Source of the DNA: Archaeoglobus sp. JdFR-37
GTDB lineage: Archaea; Halobacteriota; Archaeoglobi; Archaeoglobales; Archaeoglobaceae
Assembly (NCBI GenBank): GCA_002010215.1
Contig: MTMY01000038.1
Span: forward strand, 1-40,955
Length of the DNA: 40,955 bases
Direction: 5' to 3'
Under the pieces are notes generated by a model. That model was not told the origin of the DNA. It searched no databases and saw nothing but the letters and a program-made list of their open reading frames with translations. Position numbers and translations under genes: made by a program. Shown in pieces: positions 7,900 through 15,152 of this stretch (the first letter of the stretch is position 1; each line of letters opens with the position of its first letter).

Positions 7900-8400
7900 A
7901 TGTCCAAACAAGCACTCAGTCTTCTCAAGGATGTTGTGTCAACCCTAATTACTGTTGCGGTTATAGTTGCCATTGGCATAGCAGTCACTGGTACATGGCC
8001 ATTTATGGTGGCAGTGGAATCGGGGAGCATGGAACCCAATCTGCACAGAGGAGATGTCGTATTCCTTTTCAGCCCGGACAGGGTTGGCATAACCACTTAC
8101 GAGGAAGGAGTGGCTAAGGGATACAAGAGTTTTGGCAATTATGGGGATGTGATAGTTTACTATCCCAATGGAGACAAGAGCAGAACTCCTATCATCCACA
8201 GAGCCATAAAGTGGGTAGAAAGGGGTGAGGAAATTCCAGGAGATGGCATTGCAAAGCATTCAGGCTACATAACCAAGGGCGACCACAATGCTATGATAGA
8301 CCAGCCGTACCTCTCTGCTCCGGTTAAAAAGAGCTGGATTGTTGGAGTTGCTAAGTTCAGAATTCCCTATATAGGCTATTTCAGACTGATGTTTGGATGA
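7900..8400 (+). CDS. Signal peptidase I, archaeal/ER (Sec11) type
   Basis: This membrane-bound serine protease removes signal peptides from secreted proteins. The 166-residue protein has one N-terminal membrane segment (about 12-32), the catalytic serine in ESGSMEPNL (Ser43), the GDVVFLF and GDVIVYY blocks, the catalytic histidine in TPIIHRAI (His100) that replaces the bacterial lysine, and the acidic GDHN block (Asp128). The C-terminal part is short. ATG 7900 is chosen over ATG 7831 because the earlier start would add residues antisense to polB and break the usual short cytoplasmic N-terminus. Confidence 0.92.
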   Translation: MSKQALSLLKDVVSTLITVAVIVAIGIAVTGTWPFMVAVESGSMEPNLHRGDVVFLFSPDRVGITTYEEGVAKGYKSFGNYGDVIVYYPNGDKSRTPIIHRAIKWVERGEEIPGDGIAKHSGYITKGDHNAMIDQPYLSAPVKKSWIVGVAKFRIPYIGYFRLMFG

Positions 8401-8461
8401 TTTGCATGGGTGATTGCGTGGTTCGCAGGGTGAAGTGAGAACAGCAAGATCGGGAGATAAT

Positions 8462-8710
8462 ATGCTGCTGCTCATCTTATCTCTTGTTGGAGGTCTTATT
8501 GCTGGATACTTTCTGAAAGACAAAAAGATTGAAATTTCTAGGCCCATGCAGATAACGCTAGTGGTGCTGATATTTTCTCTGGGATACGACATGGGTTCAA
8601 AGCTGGATTTTGCTGAACTGGCAAATGTTGGTGCCATTTCAGTCATCTTCGCAGTAATAACGCTCCTCCTAAGCTACCAAATGGCAAGAATCCTGAGGTG
8701 GTTTATCTGA
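8462..8710 (+). CDS. LysO-family exporter, N-terminal half protein (DUF340-like)
   Basis: An 82-residue hydrophobic protein with about three membrane helices, resembling the N-terminal domain of the lysine exporter LysO (YbjE). GGGAGATAAT lies just before ATG 8462; the longer frame from 8414 lacks such a site. It overlaps the next gene by 13 bases in another frame, and the two together make up the length of one LysO protein, so they probably assemble as a heteromer. Substrate export of lysine or a toxic analogue is inferred from the family. Confidence 0.75.
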   Translation: MLLLILSLVGGLIAGYFLKDKKIEISRPMQITLVVLIFSLGYDMGSKLDFAELANVGAISVIFAVITLLLSYQMARILRWFI

Positions 8711-9267
8711 GCTTTGTTTACGTGGTTGTTCTGGTAGCGGGCATTCTGCTAGGTTTCTCAGAGATTGACTTTCCTCTCTACATTCAGGAAGTGCTTGCAT
8801 TGCTACTCTTCATAATTGGAATTGACCTTATGATGTCGGAAGATAAGGCAGAGAAGATCAAGAACTCTTGGAAGAGCTCCATGAGACTTGTTATGGCGAC
8901 TGTCACTGGCTCCATCGCCGGAGGATTGATTGCAGGGGCTCTGACGGGAATGGATTTGAAGACGGCCATGGCCATAGGAGCTGGAATGGGCTGGTATTCT
9001 TTGACTGGCCCCTATCTTGCCGCAAAGGCTGGAACATTCGCTGGAGCTGTTGGCTTTACATCCAATTTTTTCAGGGAGTTGCTAACCATAGTTTTCTACC
9101 CAAAGATGCCTGACAAAGAAGCAGGAATATCTGCTGGGGGTGCCACCACCATGGATTCGACTCTGCCGATTATTGCCAGCTTCGGTAGAGACTTATCGTT
9201 GACAGCATTCATGCATGGATTTGTCATTTCTATCTTGGTTCCTTTGCTGCTCTTTATTTTGGGGTGA
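8698..9267 (+). CDS. LysO-family exporter, C-terminal half protein
   Basis: A 189-residue membrane protein corresponding to the C-terminal domain of LysO. Conserved family blocks are visible: GMGWYSLTGPYLA (about 96-108), GFTSNFFRELL and GGATTMDSTLPII, which line the transport path in this family. The start is GTG 8698 inside the end of the previous gene, with only a weak GAG upstream, so translation is probably coupled. Five or six membrane helices are apparent. The split into two genes is known in other archaea and Gram-positive bacteria. Confidence 0.85.
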   Translation: MVYLSFVYVVVLVAGILLGFSEIDFPLYIQEVLALLLFIIGIDLMMSEDKAEKIKNSWKSSMRLVMATVTGSIAGGLIAGALTGMDLKTAMAIGAGMGWYSLTGPYLAAKAGTFAGAVGFTSNFFRELLTIVFYPKMPDKEAGISAGGATTMDSTLPIIASFGRDLSLTAFMHGFVISILVPLLLFILG

Positions 9268-9302
9268 GAAGGTGGATGGGTGGGGTGATGGGCTGATATT
9301 TC

Positions 9303-9322
9303 ACTACAGTATACTACAGTAT
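9303..9322. repeat. Tandem 10-bp duplication (ACTACAGTAT x2)
   Basis: Two exact adjacent copies lie in the 275-bp spacer after the LysO genes. No gene or stable hairpin is associated with it. Confidence 0.8.
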
Positions 9323-9361
9323 TCTGAAATCAGTCCATTGATGCAGGTCTTTCTCTAATTG

Positions 9362-9379
9362 AATGAAACTCAGGGACGG
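9362..9379 (+). repeat. Dispersed 18-bp repeat, copy 2
   Basis: Exact second copy of AATGAAACTCAGGGACGG (first at 6357-6374), in the spacer between the LysO gene end and the small membrane protein at 9543. The remaining spacer 9268-9542 holds only the 10-bp duplication and the promoter of the next gene. Confidence 0.75.
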
Positions 9380-9542
9380 GTGAGTTGGGGAAAAAAGAGA
9401 AGGCAAAGATTAAAAAATAGCAATCCTGCTTTTTCTGTCAGAATATCGTTGAATCACAATCTGGAAAATTTCATGATACAGCAACTAACCCATTTCCACA
9501 TAAAATCGGAAAGCTTTTACTCTGCGAAATGAATCAGAATGT

Positions 9543-9740
9543 ATGGAACTCGGTTCAGTTGTCCTCATTCCATACAGCCAGTACGTAGCCGTGTGGTTTC
9601 TGTTCTTCGGAGTCCTGTCTTTCATTTACGGTCTGTACGCTATGAAAATAAGGAAAGAGAGGCCGAGAGAGGGAGATCTTGCCATAGCCGGAATAGCATG
9701 GGGTTTGGTGATGATCGCTGCTGGCATGCTGTTTTTCTAA
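9543..9740 (+). CDS. Small hypothetical membrane protein, two helices
   Basis: I do not recognise this 65-residue protein. It has two hydrophobic stretches (about 8-33 and 46-64) joined by a basic-acidic loop (KIRKERPREGD), so both ends are likely outside or both inside the membrane. Support for it being real: a TATA-like GCTTTTAC at 9513-9520, 27 bp before the ATG, which suits a leaderless transcript, and residue composition typical of a membrane protein. The following T-rich stretch (9741-9785, repeated TTCTAATC) may end transcription before the convergent trm1 gene. Confidence 0.65.
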   Translation: MELGSVVLIPYSQYVAVWFLFFGVLSFIYGLYAMKIRKERPREGDLAIAGIAWGLVMIAAGMLFF

Positions 9741-9798
9741 TTCTTCTTCTAATCTTTCTAATCTTTTTAGTTTTTCAATGGTTTTAAACTCGGCTAAA

Positions 9799-10857
9799 TC
9801 AGCCAATTATAATCTTCTCAATATCTTCAAGAATAGCATCTGTTTTAAAAGATGTGCCGCTGAATCTTGTGCGTGAAGCGGCATAACCAAGTTCTCTGAG
9901 CTCTCTAATAACCTTCTCAATTGGTGGTGGTGCAGCTCGAAGTCTTCTGCAAATATTATGGAGGTCGTAATGGAATGGAATGTTCAGTTCTTCGTAAATC
10001 CGGCTGAAAATATCTTTCAGTTTTCCTTCACTTCTCTCAACAAGCTTTTCAACAAAATCCTTTCTTTCAAGCTCTCCTAACCATAAAGGGCCAAGCATAA
10101 CAGCTTTCTCTCCACACGAGCACAGAGTTTCAGGGGTCTCGTACATGCTGTTCCACCATATTCTCCCGCATCCACATTGCATGATGTAACCTATCTTTCC
10201 ATAGACCTTGCCAGCCTCTTTTGAGGAGAATATTACGCGCAGGTGGATTCTGTAGTAGTGCTCCTTTGCCCAGCTTACAACTGGCTGCACAGCCTTGTCG
10301 TACTTTGTCGCCTCCCTTGCAACTTTTCCGAGAAGCATTCTAATTCCAACTTCGTGCATAAAGGGTGTTTTGATGGCATAAGCGGAGTACTTTCTCAGGC
10401 CTGACACAGTGGCACTTCCGCAGAGGGCCGCGATGTCAGTGGCGGTAACGCTGAGAAACCTCCTTGCTGAATAGCATGCAGCATCCACAAACTGTGCTGG
10501 ACTGCCGAAGGGATCTATGTCAATGTGGAAAAAACTTCTGTCCCTCATGAGAGAGACTGCATCCCTGTTGAAAACTTCTGCCTCAATCCCATTAAGCTGA
10601 AGATTTTGCTTTATCATCTCAACAGCCTTTCTGTCAACATCGTTGAAAAAGGGTGTGAACTCTGCCTCCAAGCAAGCCCTTATTCCCCTGATACCTGTAG
10701 CAGCAAGAGCATCCAGATAGCTGTGCCTATTAACTCCACTCTTCCTGAGTTCCGAGAAAACGATCATGTCTATGTCTCTGCACAGCCTCATCCTTGGGTT
10801 GTAGAAAACCCCATCAACAGCAATCCTCGCTCTCCCTTCTGAAATGAGCTCGGTCAA
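9799..10857 (-). CDS. trm1: tRNA (guanine26-N2)-dimethyltransferase Trm1
   Basis: Methylates guanine 26 in tRNA using S-adenosylmethionine. The 352 residues are close to archaeal Trm1 length. Visible are LDALAATGIRGIRACLE (SAM-binding motif I, about 48-64), HIDIDPFGSPAQFVDA (catalytic motif IV, about 111-126) and a C-terminal zinc-type cysteine cluster (CGCGRIWW and CSCG). The start is TTG at 10857, overlapping the upstream NTPase stop as TTGA, with GAGGGGG just before it. It is translated from the same message as the NTPase and DHPS-like genes. Confidence 0.93.
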   Translation of the reverse strand: MTELISEGRARIAVDGVFYNPRMRLCRDIDMIVFSELRKSGVNRHSYLDALAATGIRGIRACLEAEFTPFFNDVDRKAVEMIKQNLQLNGIEAEVFNRDAVSLMRDRSFFHIDIDPFGSPAQFVDAACYSARRFLSVTATDIAALCGSATVSGLRKYSAYAIKTPFMHEVGIRMLLGKVAREATKYDKAVQPVVSWAKEHYYRIHLRVIFSSKEAGKVYGKIGYIMQCGCGRIWWNSMYETPETLCSCGEKAVMLGPLWLGELERKDFVEKLVERSEGKLKDIFSRIYEELNIPFHYDLHNICRRLRAAPPPIEKVIRELRELGYAASRTRFSGTSFKTDAILEDIEKIIIG

Positions 10858-11369
10858 GGGAGAACCCCCTCAATCTTTCTAATAATCTCATCAGCCAGCC
10901 TGTTCCTGTTCTCCAGAGTGATCTCGTAAACTTCGAACTCCCGTCGTATCCTCTCCAGAAGGGGATGCCTGCTTTTATAGTGGATGGTGAAAAAGAGGTT
11001 GCTTTGAGATGTAATTAGTTCCTCCACCTTTCTCACAAAAACTCTGCTTTTAAGCTCCATTGGTCCAACTTCATCAATTATGATCAGGTCACCGTGGAGT
11101 TCGTTGAAGTTTCGAGAGATGTAGCCTTCAAATTCATCCAGCATCACAACATAACTCCCTACCATAACTTTGCCTGATCCTTTTCTAGCTAACCAGAAGC
11201 TCTCGCCGCTACGCAGATCAACGACTTTAAAACCAATTCTCCTGCCACCCTCCCTTACCTCTCTGGTGATGAATCCACCAATTTTTATTTTGTTGGAGAG
11301 TTCCTCGAAAACCCTGAGGCAGAGGGTGGTTTTACCCACTCCTGGTCTGCCTGTCACCGCTACCTTCAT
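10854..11369 (-). CDS. THEP1-type nucleoside-triphosphatase
   Basis: A 171-residue P-loop NTPase of the THEP1/NTPCR family. Walker A is GRPGVGKTT (7-15), and the family-specific Walker B is IIIDEVGPMEL. Archaeal members hydrolyse a range of NTPs; the cellular role is unsettled. ATG 11369 is chosen because the P-loop strand starts there as in homologues. The frame remains open to 11447, but that extension consists of the 9-bp repeat array and would lie wholly inside the upstream gene. Even so the gene overlaps the DHPS-like gene by 38 bases. Confidence 0.9.
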   Translation of the reverse strand: MKVAVTGRPGVGKTTLCLRVFEELSNKIKIGGFITREVREGGRRIGFKVVDLRSGESFWLARKGSGKVMVGSYVVMLDEFEGYISRNFNELHGDLIIIDEVGPMELKSRVFVRKVEELITSQSNLFFTIHYKSRHPLLERIRREFEVYEITLENRNRLADEIIRKIEGVLP

Positions 11370-12855
11370 GCTTGTGCCCCTCACATTCTTCACGTTTTCC
11401 ATGTTCCTTACGTTCCCCGTATTCCTCATATTCTCCATACACACCAAATCCTAACGGCTCGTCTTGGATATAGTTTTTATTGAGCTTCGCTGCAATTTCC
11501 GCCTTCATCAGCTCCCTCCCCAAATAAGCAGCATGCTCAAGGCGGGAAACCAGCCCTTTCGCTATAACAGTGTCGTAGATGGCCTTCGCCGTCCTGCCCC
11601 TCACACAGAGCTTTTCGTGGCTGCAGATGATCTCCCCATCCCTCACCCAAATCCTGAAATCCCCCATTGAGTCTCTCACGAATCTTTTAGACTCCTCACC
11701 TTCCTGGCAGCCCTCAAACTCATCGCACACTTCAAATCTGACCTTTTCCTTAACCACCAGCAGATTCATGCCCAAGTCTTTTGGCGGAGTCTTTCGGAGT
11801 TTTGCTGCCTTTGCCATGTAGGAAGCAATCCTGAGCTCTTTAACACTCCCGTACGTCTTAGGACTTGCCTCAGTTGTGAAAAGCAAGCTTGCTCCAAGCT
11901 CTTCAGCCATGAAGGCAAGCAGTGCATTCATTCCGATGCTATCAGCATCGCTCAGCTCGGTAACATTCCCAACCCCGAAAAGCACCGGTTTATCACTTCT
12001 TCTAGCAAGCTCTGCGTATCTGAGGATGGAGTGAGTGGTGCCGGGGAAAGCATCAAGTACGGCATCGAGTATTATCCTGTCCGTATACCTCTCAGCCTTC
12101 TCGGCAATTCTGAGGAGTTCATCAACATTGCGGGAGACTATCACAACAGCTCTTCCTTTAATTACATCAAGGGCCTCCAAGTTCTCAGCAGATATACTCA
12201 TAACCATGTCTGCTCCTGCCTCGATACCTGCCCTGATTGCCTTTTTACTAAAGGTATCAATGCTGACAGCATCATGCATGTCAGCGGCTATTTTCACAGC
12301 CCTTCTTACCTCAGAAACGTCAAATTCCATGGGTATGCCCATGTCTATTATGTCTGCGCCACTTTCAAGGTAGTGGGAAATTTTGTGGCGAAGCTCATCT
12401 TCGCTGAGCCTTGTTGCATCAACCACCTCTGCTACGATCTTCATCCTGCTGCCTCCGCCAACCTTCACACTGCCAATCCTGAAATCGTAACTGTCTATGC
12501 TGTCAACAAGTTTCATCGTCTCCCTGAGCTTCTGCTGGGCTATGAGTCTGTCAGCTGGCACATCGTGGCGTAGCTCGATGGAGTTGAGATGACGGAGAAC
12601 AGTAGGGATATCATAGGCATGTGTCGGGCCAAGCCTGATTTTAACCCCTTTCTCTTCTTCCAGCTCCTTCCAGCGGGCCCCTCTTGTGAGGCCGGGAACC
12701 ATGACAAAATCATACTTATTTAGGCTGAGGTGGCGAATATGAGAAGGAGTTATAAAGGCAGCAACATCAACATCTGCCACGTAAACATCAGCATCTCCGG
12801 CTTGCATTCTTACCTGCTCTTCGGCAAGCCTGCCGGTGACGAGAAGAACATTCAT
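11332..12855 (-). CDS. Dihydropteroate-synthase-like protein (archaeal DHPS-related family)
   Basis: The 507-residue protein belongs to the archaeal dihydropteroate-synthase-related family found in methanogens and Archaeoglobales, organisms that use tetrahydromethanopterin. Residues 1-130 form an N-terminal domain, about 137-370 a TIM-barrel with pterin-binding features (VAEVVDATRLSEDEL, ADIIDMGIP, VSIDTF), and the rest a C-terminal domain. The exact reaction is not established; a pterin step is inferred. The last roughly 45 residues are odd: they read through a 9-bp repeat array (YGE, YEE, YGE, RKE...) and into the next gene in another frame. A shorter ancestral end is likely. Confidence 0.82.
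   Translation of the reverse strand: MNVLLVTGRLAEEQVRMQAGDADVYVADVDVAAFITPSHIRHLSLNKYDFVMVPGLTRGARWKELEEEKGVKIRLGPTHAYDIPTVLRHLNSIELRHDVPADRLIAQQKLRETMKLVDSIDSYDFRIGSVKVGGGSRMKIVAEVVDATRLSEDELRHKISHYLESGADIIDMGIPMEFDVSEVRRAVKIAADMHDAVSIDTFSKKAIRAGIEAGADMVMSISAENLEALDVIKGRAVVIVSRNVDELLRIAEKAERYTDRIILDAVLDAFPGTTHSILRYAELARRSDKPVLFGVGNVTELSDADSIGMNALLAFMAEELGASLLFTTEASPKTYGSVKELRIASYMAKAAKLRKTPPKDLGMNLLVVKEKVRFEVCDEFEGCQEGEESKRFVRDSMGDFRIWVRDGEIICSHEKLCVRGRTAKAIYDTVIAKGLVSRLEHAAYLGRELMKAEIAAKLNKNYIQDEPLGFGVYGEYEEYGERKEHGKREECEGHKHEGSGDRQTRSG
11377..11439 (-). repeat. Array of seven degenerate 9-bp units
   Basis: On the minus strand seven adjacent 9-bp units run from 11439 to 11377, for example TATGGAGAA, TATGAGGAA, TACGGGGAA, CGTAAGGAA. 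They encode three-residue repeats (YGE-like) at the DHPS-like C-terminus. In the +1 frame they encode MEN, MRN, TGN, VRN units just before the NTPase start. Confidence 0.8.
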
Positions 12856-12876
12856 GAGTTAAGGAGGGTTGCAAAG

Positions 12877-13509
12877 GTGAAAAGGGTTGCGGAGCTTCAT
12901 GTGCATACCAGGCACAGCGATGGGAGAAGCAGCGTGAGGGAAGTACTTCAAGTGTGCTTGGAGAAAGGCATTCAGATTGTGTCCATTACTGATCACGATA
13001 CAATTAACGGCTCTATGGAGGCAATTGAGATAGTCAGGGAGGAGCATATGGATATTGAGGTTCTGCCGGGCATGGAAGTTACAACTTCCAGCGGTCACCT
13101 GCTGGTATACGGTGTTGAAGAAGATGTGGAGAAGGGCATGTCGATTAAGGAGACAGCTGAAAGGGTTAGAGAGCTTGGCGGTGTGACAGCGCTGGCGCAT
13201 CCCTATCAGATTGAGAGGAGAGGTGTTGCAATTCCATCAAGGCACATGCCATATGTGGATGCAGTTGAGGTCTTCAATGCTAAGTATGTAATAGGAATAT
13301 GCAACGCAATGGCCAGAAAACTGGCTGTGAGGTTTAACAAGAGCATGATTGCTGGCAGCGATGCCCATGTAGCTGAGCATGTGGGATACGGTTTAACGAT
13401 CATCAAAGGGCAGGTAATGGAGTCGATAAGAGACGGAAGAACTGAGATAAAGGGTAAGAAAATTCCAGTTTCTTCCCAGCTTCTTTATGCTCTTGGCATT
13501 AAAAGATAA
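12877..13509 (+). CDS. PHP-domain phosphoesterase
   Basis: A 210-residue protein of the PHP metal-dependent phosphoesterase superfamily. Metal-binding motifs appear in order: HVHTRHSDG (8-16), SITDHDT, PGMEVT, ALAHPYQ and GSDAH. Related archaeal proteins are annotated as TrpH/YciV-like or PHP hydrolases that act on nucleotides or phosphate esters. The start is GTG 12877, preceded by AAGGAGG at eight bases, rather than ATG 12730, which lies far inside the divergent gene. Only 21 bp separate it from the DHPS-like start on the other strand. The substrate is unknown. Confidence 0.87.
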   Translation: MKRVAELHVHTRHSDGRSSVREVLQVCLEKGIQIVSITDHDTINGSMEAIEIVREEHMDIEVLPGMEVTTSSGHLLVYGVEEDVEKGMSIKETAERVRELGGVTALAHPYQIERRGVAIPSRHMPYVDAVEVFNAKYVIGICNAMARKLAVRFNKSMIAGSDAHVAEHVGYGLTIIKGQVMESIRDGRTEIKGKKIPVSSQLLYALGIKR

Positions 13510-13542
13510 ATCGGTAAAAAAGTGGAGCCCTCATACAAAAAA

Positions 13543-14706
13543 CTAAAAGGATAGTCCTTCCATTCTTTTAAGGGCCTCCTCAATCACTTCAACATCTCTT
13601 GTCAAAGCAAACCTCACAAATCCTTCGCCATGCTGACCGAAGCCGACTCCAGGCGTTACAAGGACTCCAGCATCATCCAGAAGCTTTCTGGCGAAGGATA
13701 TGCTGTCATAGCCATCAGGAACTCTGCACCACACGTAAAATGTTGCTTTTGGATAGTCAACATCTAAGCCAATGTTTTTGAGCCCCTTCACAAGAATATC
13801 TCGCCTAATTCTGTAGATGGAGTTGGTTTTGTCTATCACATCATCGCTCCCCCTCAGAGCAGCAATCCCTGCTTCCTGCACAGCCTGGAAAACTCCGCTA
13901 TCCACGTTCGTCTTGACCTTCAGCAACCCCGCCAAAATCTCTGGATTGCCAACAGCAAATCCAATCCTCCATCCAGTCATGTTGTAGGTTTTAGAGAGGG
14001 AATTGAACTCTATTGTTACCTCAAAAGCTCCATCAACTTCTAAAAAGCTCAAAGGCCGGTAATCAAAGGCGATTTCGCTGTAAGCAGCGTCATGAGCCAG
14101 TATAATGTTGTAATCCATGCAGAAGTCTATTGCTTCCTTTATGAATTCCTTCTCAGCCACCGCTGTGGTGGGGTTGTTGGGATAGTTCAGGAACATTATT
14201 TTGGCTTTTCTGGCAACATCAGACGAGATTGAGGAAAGATCAGGCAGAAAGCTATTTTCGGCCTTCAACGCCACCTCATATGGTTTTCCACCGGCCAGGA
14301 TTGTTGATGAAGCGTAAACTGGATAACCGGGGTCTGGCACAAGCACATAATCCCCATCATTCACGAAGGCAAAGGGCAGGTGTGCAATACCCTCTTTGGA
14401 GCCTATAAGAGCTATCACTTCCTTCTCTGCATTCAGCTCAACACCTTTCCTTCGAGCATAAAAATCGGCCACAGCCCTCCTGAACTCCAGCATACCTTCG
14501 TAGCTGGGGTATTTCTGGTTCTCCTCCTTCTCAACTGCTTTTTTCATGGCATCGACTATATGTTTTGGCGTAGGCAAATCAGGATCCCCAACTCCGAAGT
14601 CAATAACCCTGACACCTTCTTCCAGCTTCTTTCTCTTCATCTCATCCAGCTCAGCAAAGAGGTATGGTGGAAGCTGCCTCAATCTACTCGAAAGCTCAGG
14701 ACTCAT
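13543..14706 (-). CDS. Class I PLP aminotransferase, probably LL-diaminopimelate aminotransferase
   Basis: A 387-residue fold-type I aminotransferase. Motifs include DFGVGDPDLPTP near the N-terminus, YPSYEG, the NYPNNPT block, and the PLP lysine in SLSKTYNMTGWR (Lys239). The overall pattern resembles archaeal DapL enzymes, which convert tetrahydrodipicolinate to LL-diaminopimelate for lysine synthesis; an aspartate-type or other amino acid aminotransferase is the alternative. ATG 14706 is chosen because AGAGGTGA lies six bases upstream, and a CTTATCAA TATA-like element lies near 14746. It is a single-gene unit with tRNA-Pro upstream on the same strand. Confidence 0.85.
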   Translation of the reverse strand: MSPELSSRLRQLPPYLFAELDEMKRKKLEEGVRVIDFGVGDPDLPTPKHIVDAMKKAVEKEENQKYPSYEGMLEFRRAVADFYARRKGVELNAEKEVIALIGSKEGIAHLPFAFVNDGDYVLVPDPGYPVYASSTILAGGKPYEVALKAENSFLPDLSSISSDVARKAKIMFLNYPNNPTTAVAEKEFIKEAIDFCMDYNIILAHDAAYSEIAFDYRPLSFLEVDGAFEVTIEFNSLSKTYNMTGWRIGFAVGNPEILAGLLKVKTNVDSGVFQAVQEAGIAALRGSDDVIDKTNSIYRIRRDILVKGLKNIGLDVDYPKATFYVWCRVPDGYDSISFARKLLDDAGVLVTPGVGFGQHGEGFVRFALTRDVEVIEEALKRMEGLSF

Positions 14707-14852
14707 TGTTTTCACCTCTTGTGCCTTTGGCTGGACTGAAATTTGATAAGTTTTTCTGAAAGGTATTGTGATCATTGTGGTTATTTTTGTTTGGGACAGG
14801 TTTTGCTGAATTTTCTTGAGATGCTTTTACAAAAACTGGATGCTATGTTTTA

Positions 14853-14877
14853 TCCAAAAAAAGCCATTTTGGCTTTT
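14853..14877 (-). terminator. Hairpin with U-run downstream of tRNA-Pro
   Basis: On the minus strand an 8-bp stem (AAAAGCCA/TGGCTTTT, 14859-14877) with a three-base loop is followed by a run of T, 45 bases after the tRNA 3' end and before the aminotransferase promoter. It resembles a terminator for the tRNA transcript. Confidence 0.4.
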
Positions 14878-14921
14878 GTACATCAATCAATCTCTACAAT
14901 CCCCTCAATCAAAATAGAGAG

Positions 14922-14995
14922 TGGGGCCGCCGAGATTTGAACTCGGGTCACCGGCTCCCAAAGCCGGAAGGATAACCAGGCTACCCTACGGCCCC
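14922..14995 (-). tRNA. tRNA-Pro(UGG)
   Basis: The minus strand folds as a tRNA. The acceptor stem pairs GGGGCCG with CGGCCCC, with discriminator A at 14922. The anticodon arm is CCGGC-TTTGGGA-GCCGG, giving anticodon UGG for proline codon CCA. The T arm is CCGAG-TTCAAAT-CTCGG. There is no intron, and CCA is not encoded. Confidence 0.95.
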
Positions 14996-15022
14996 AGTGG
15001 TTCTGAGTTGAGGACAACCCTT

Positions 15023-15033
15023 AGTTAAAAAAT
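15023..15033 (-). promoter_or_regulatory. Probable TATA box of tRNA-Pro
   Basis: ATTTTTTAACT on the minus strand is centred about 33 bp upstream of the mature tRNA 5' end, so initiation would fall a few bases before the tRNA. Confidence 0.4.
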
Positions 15034-15152
15034 CTTATGTTCTTAGGGGAAGTTTGGACTGTTCAGATTGTTTGATAAACTGTTGACAATCTGTTGAACC
15101 CCTGCCAGTTCTGAACCCCTATATTTATCTATTCCCCTGTATAACCATCAAT

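Noticed and set aside
7881-8096. N-terminal extension of the Pol D small subunit up to 8096
   Set aside because: The added residues are antisense to the signal peptidase, and ATG 7880 has a GGAGGAGT site.
8698-8710. Frameshift joining the two LysO half genes
   Set aside because: Both halves have plausible starts and ends, and split LysO genes are known in other organisms, so a sequencing error need not be assumed.
6357-9379. CRISPR array
   Set aside because: Only two copies of the 18-bp repeat exist, 3 kb apart with genes between them, and no evenly spaced repeats are seen.
11370-11447. Extended NTPase N-terminus
   Set aside because: The extension is only the 9-bp repeat array, and the P-loop fold starts normally at ATG 11369.
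12031-12573. Plus-strand 180-codon frame inside the DHPS-like gene
   Set aside because: No recognisable domain and fully antisense to a conserved protein.
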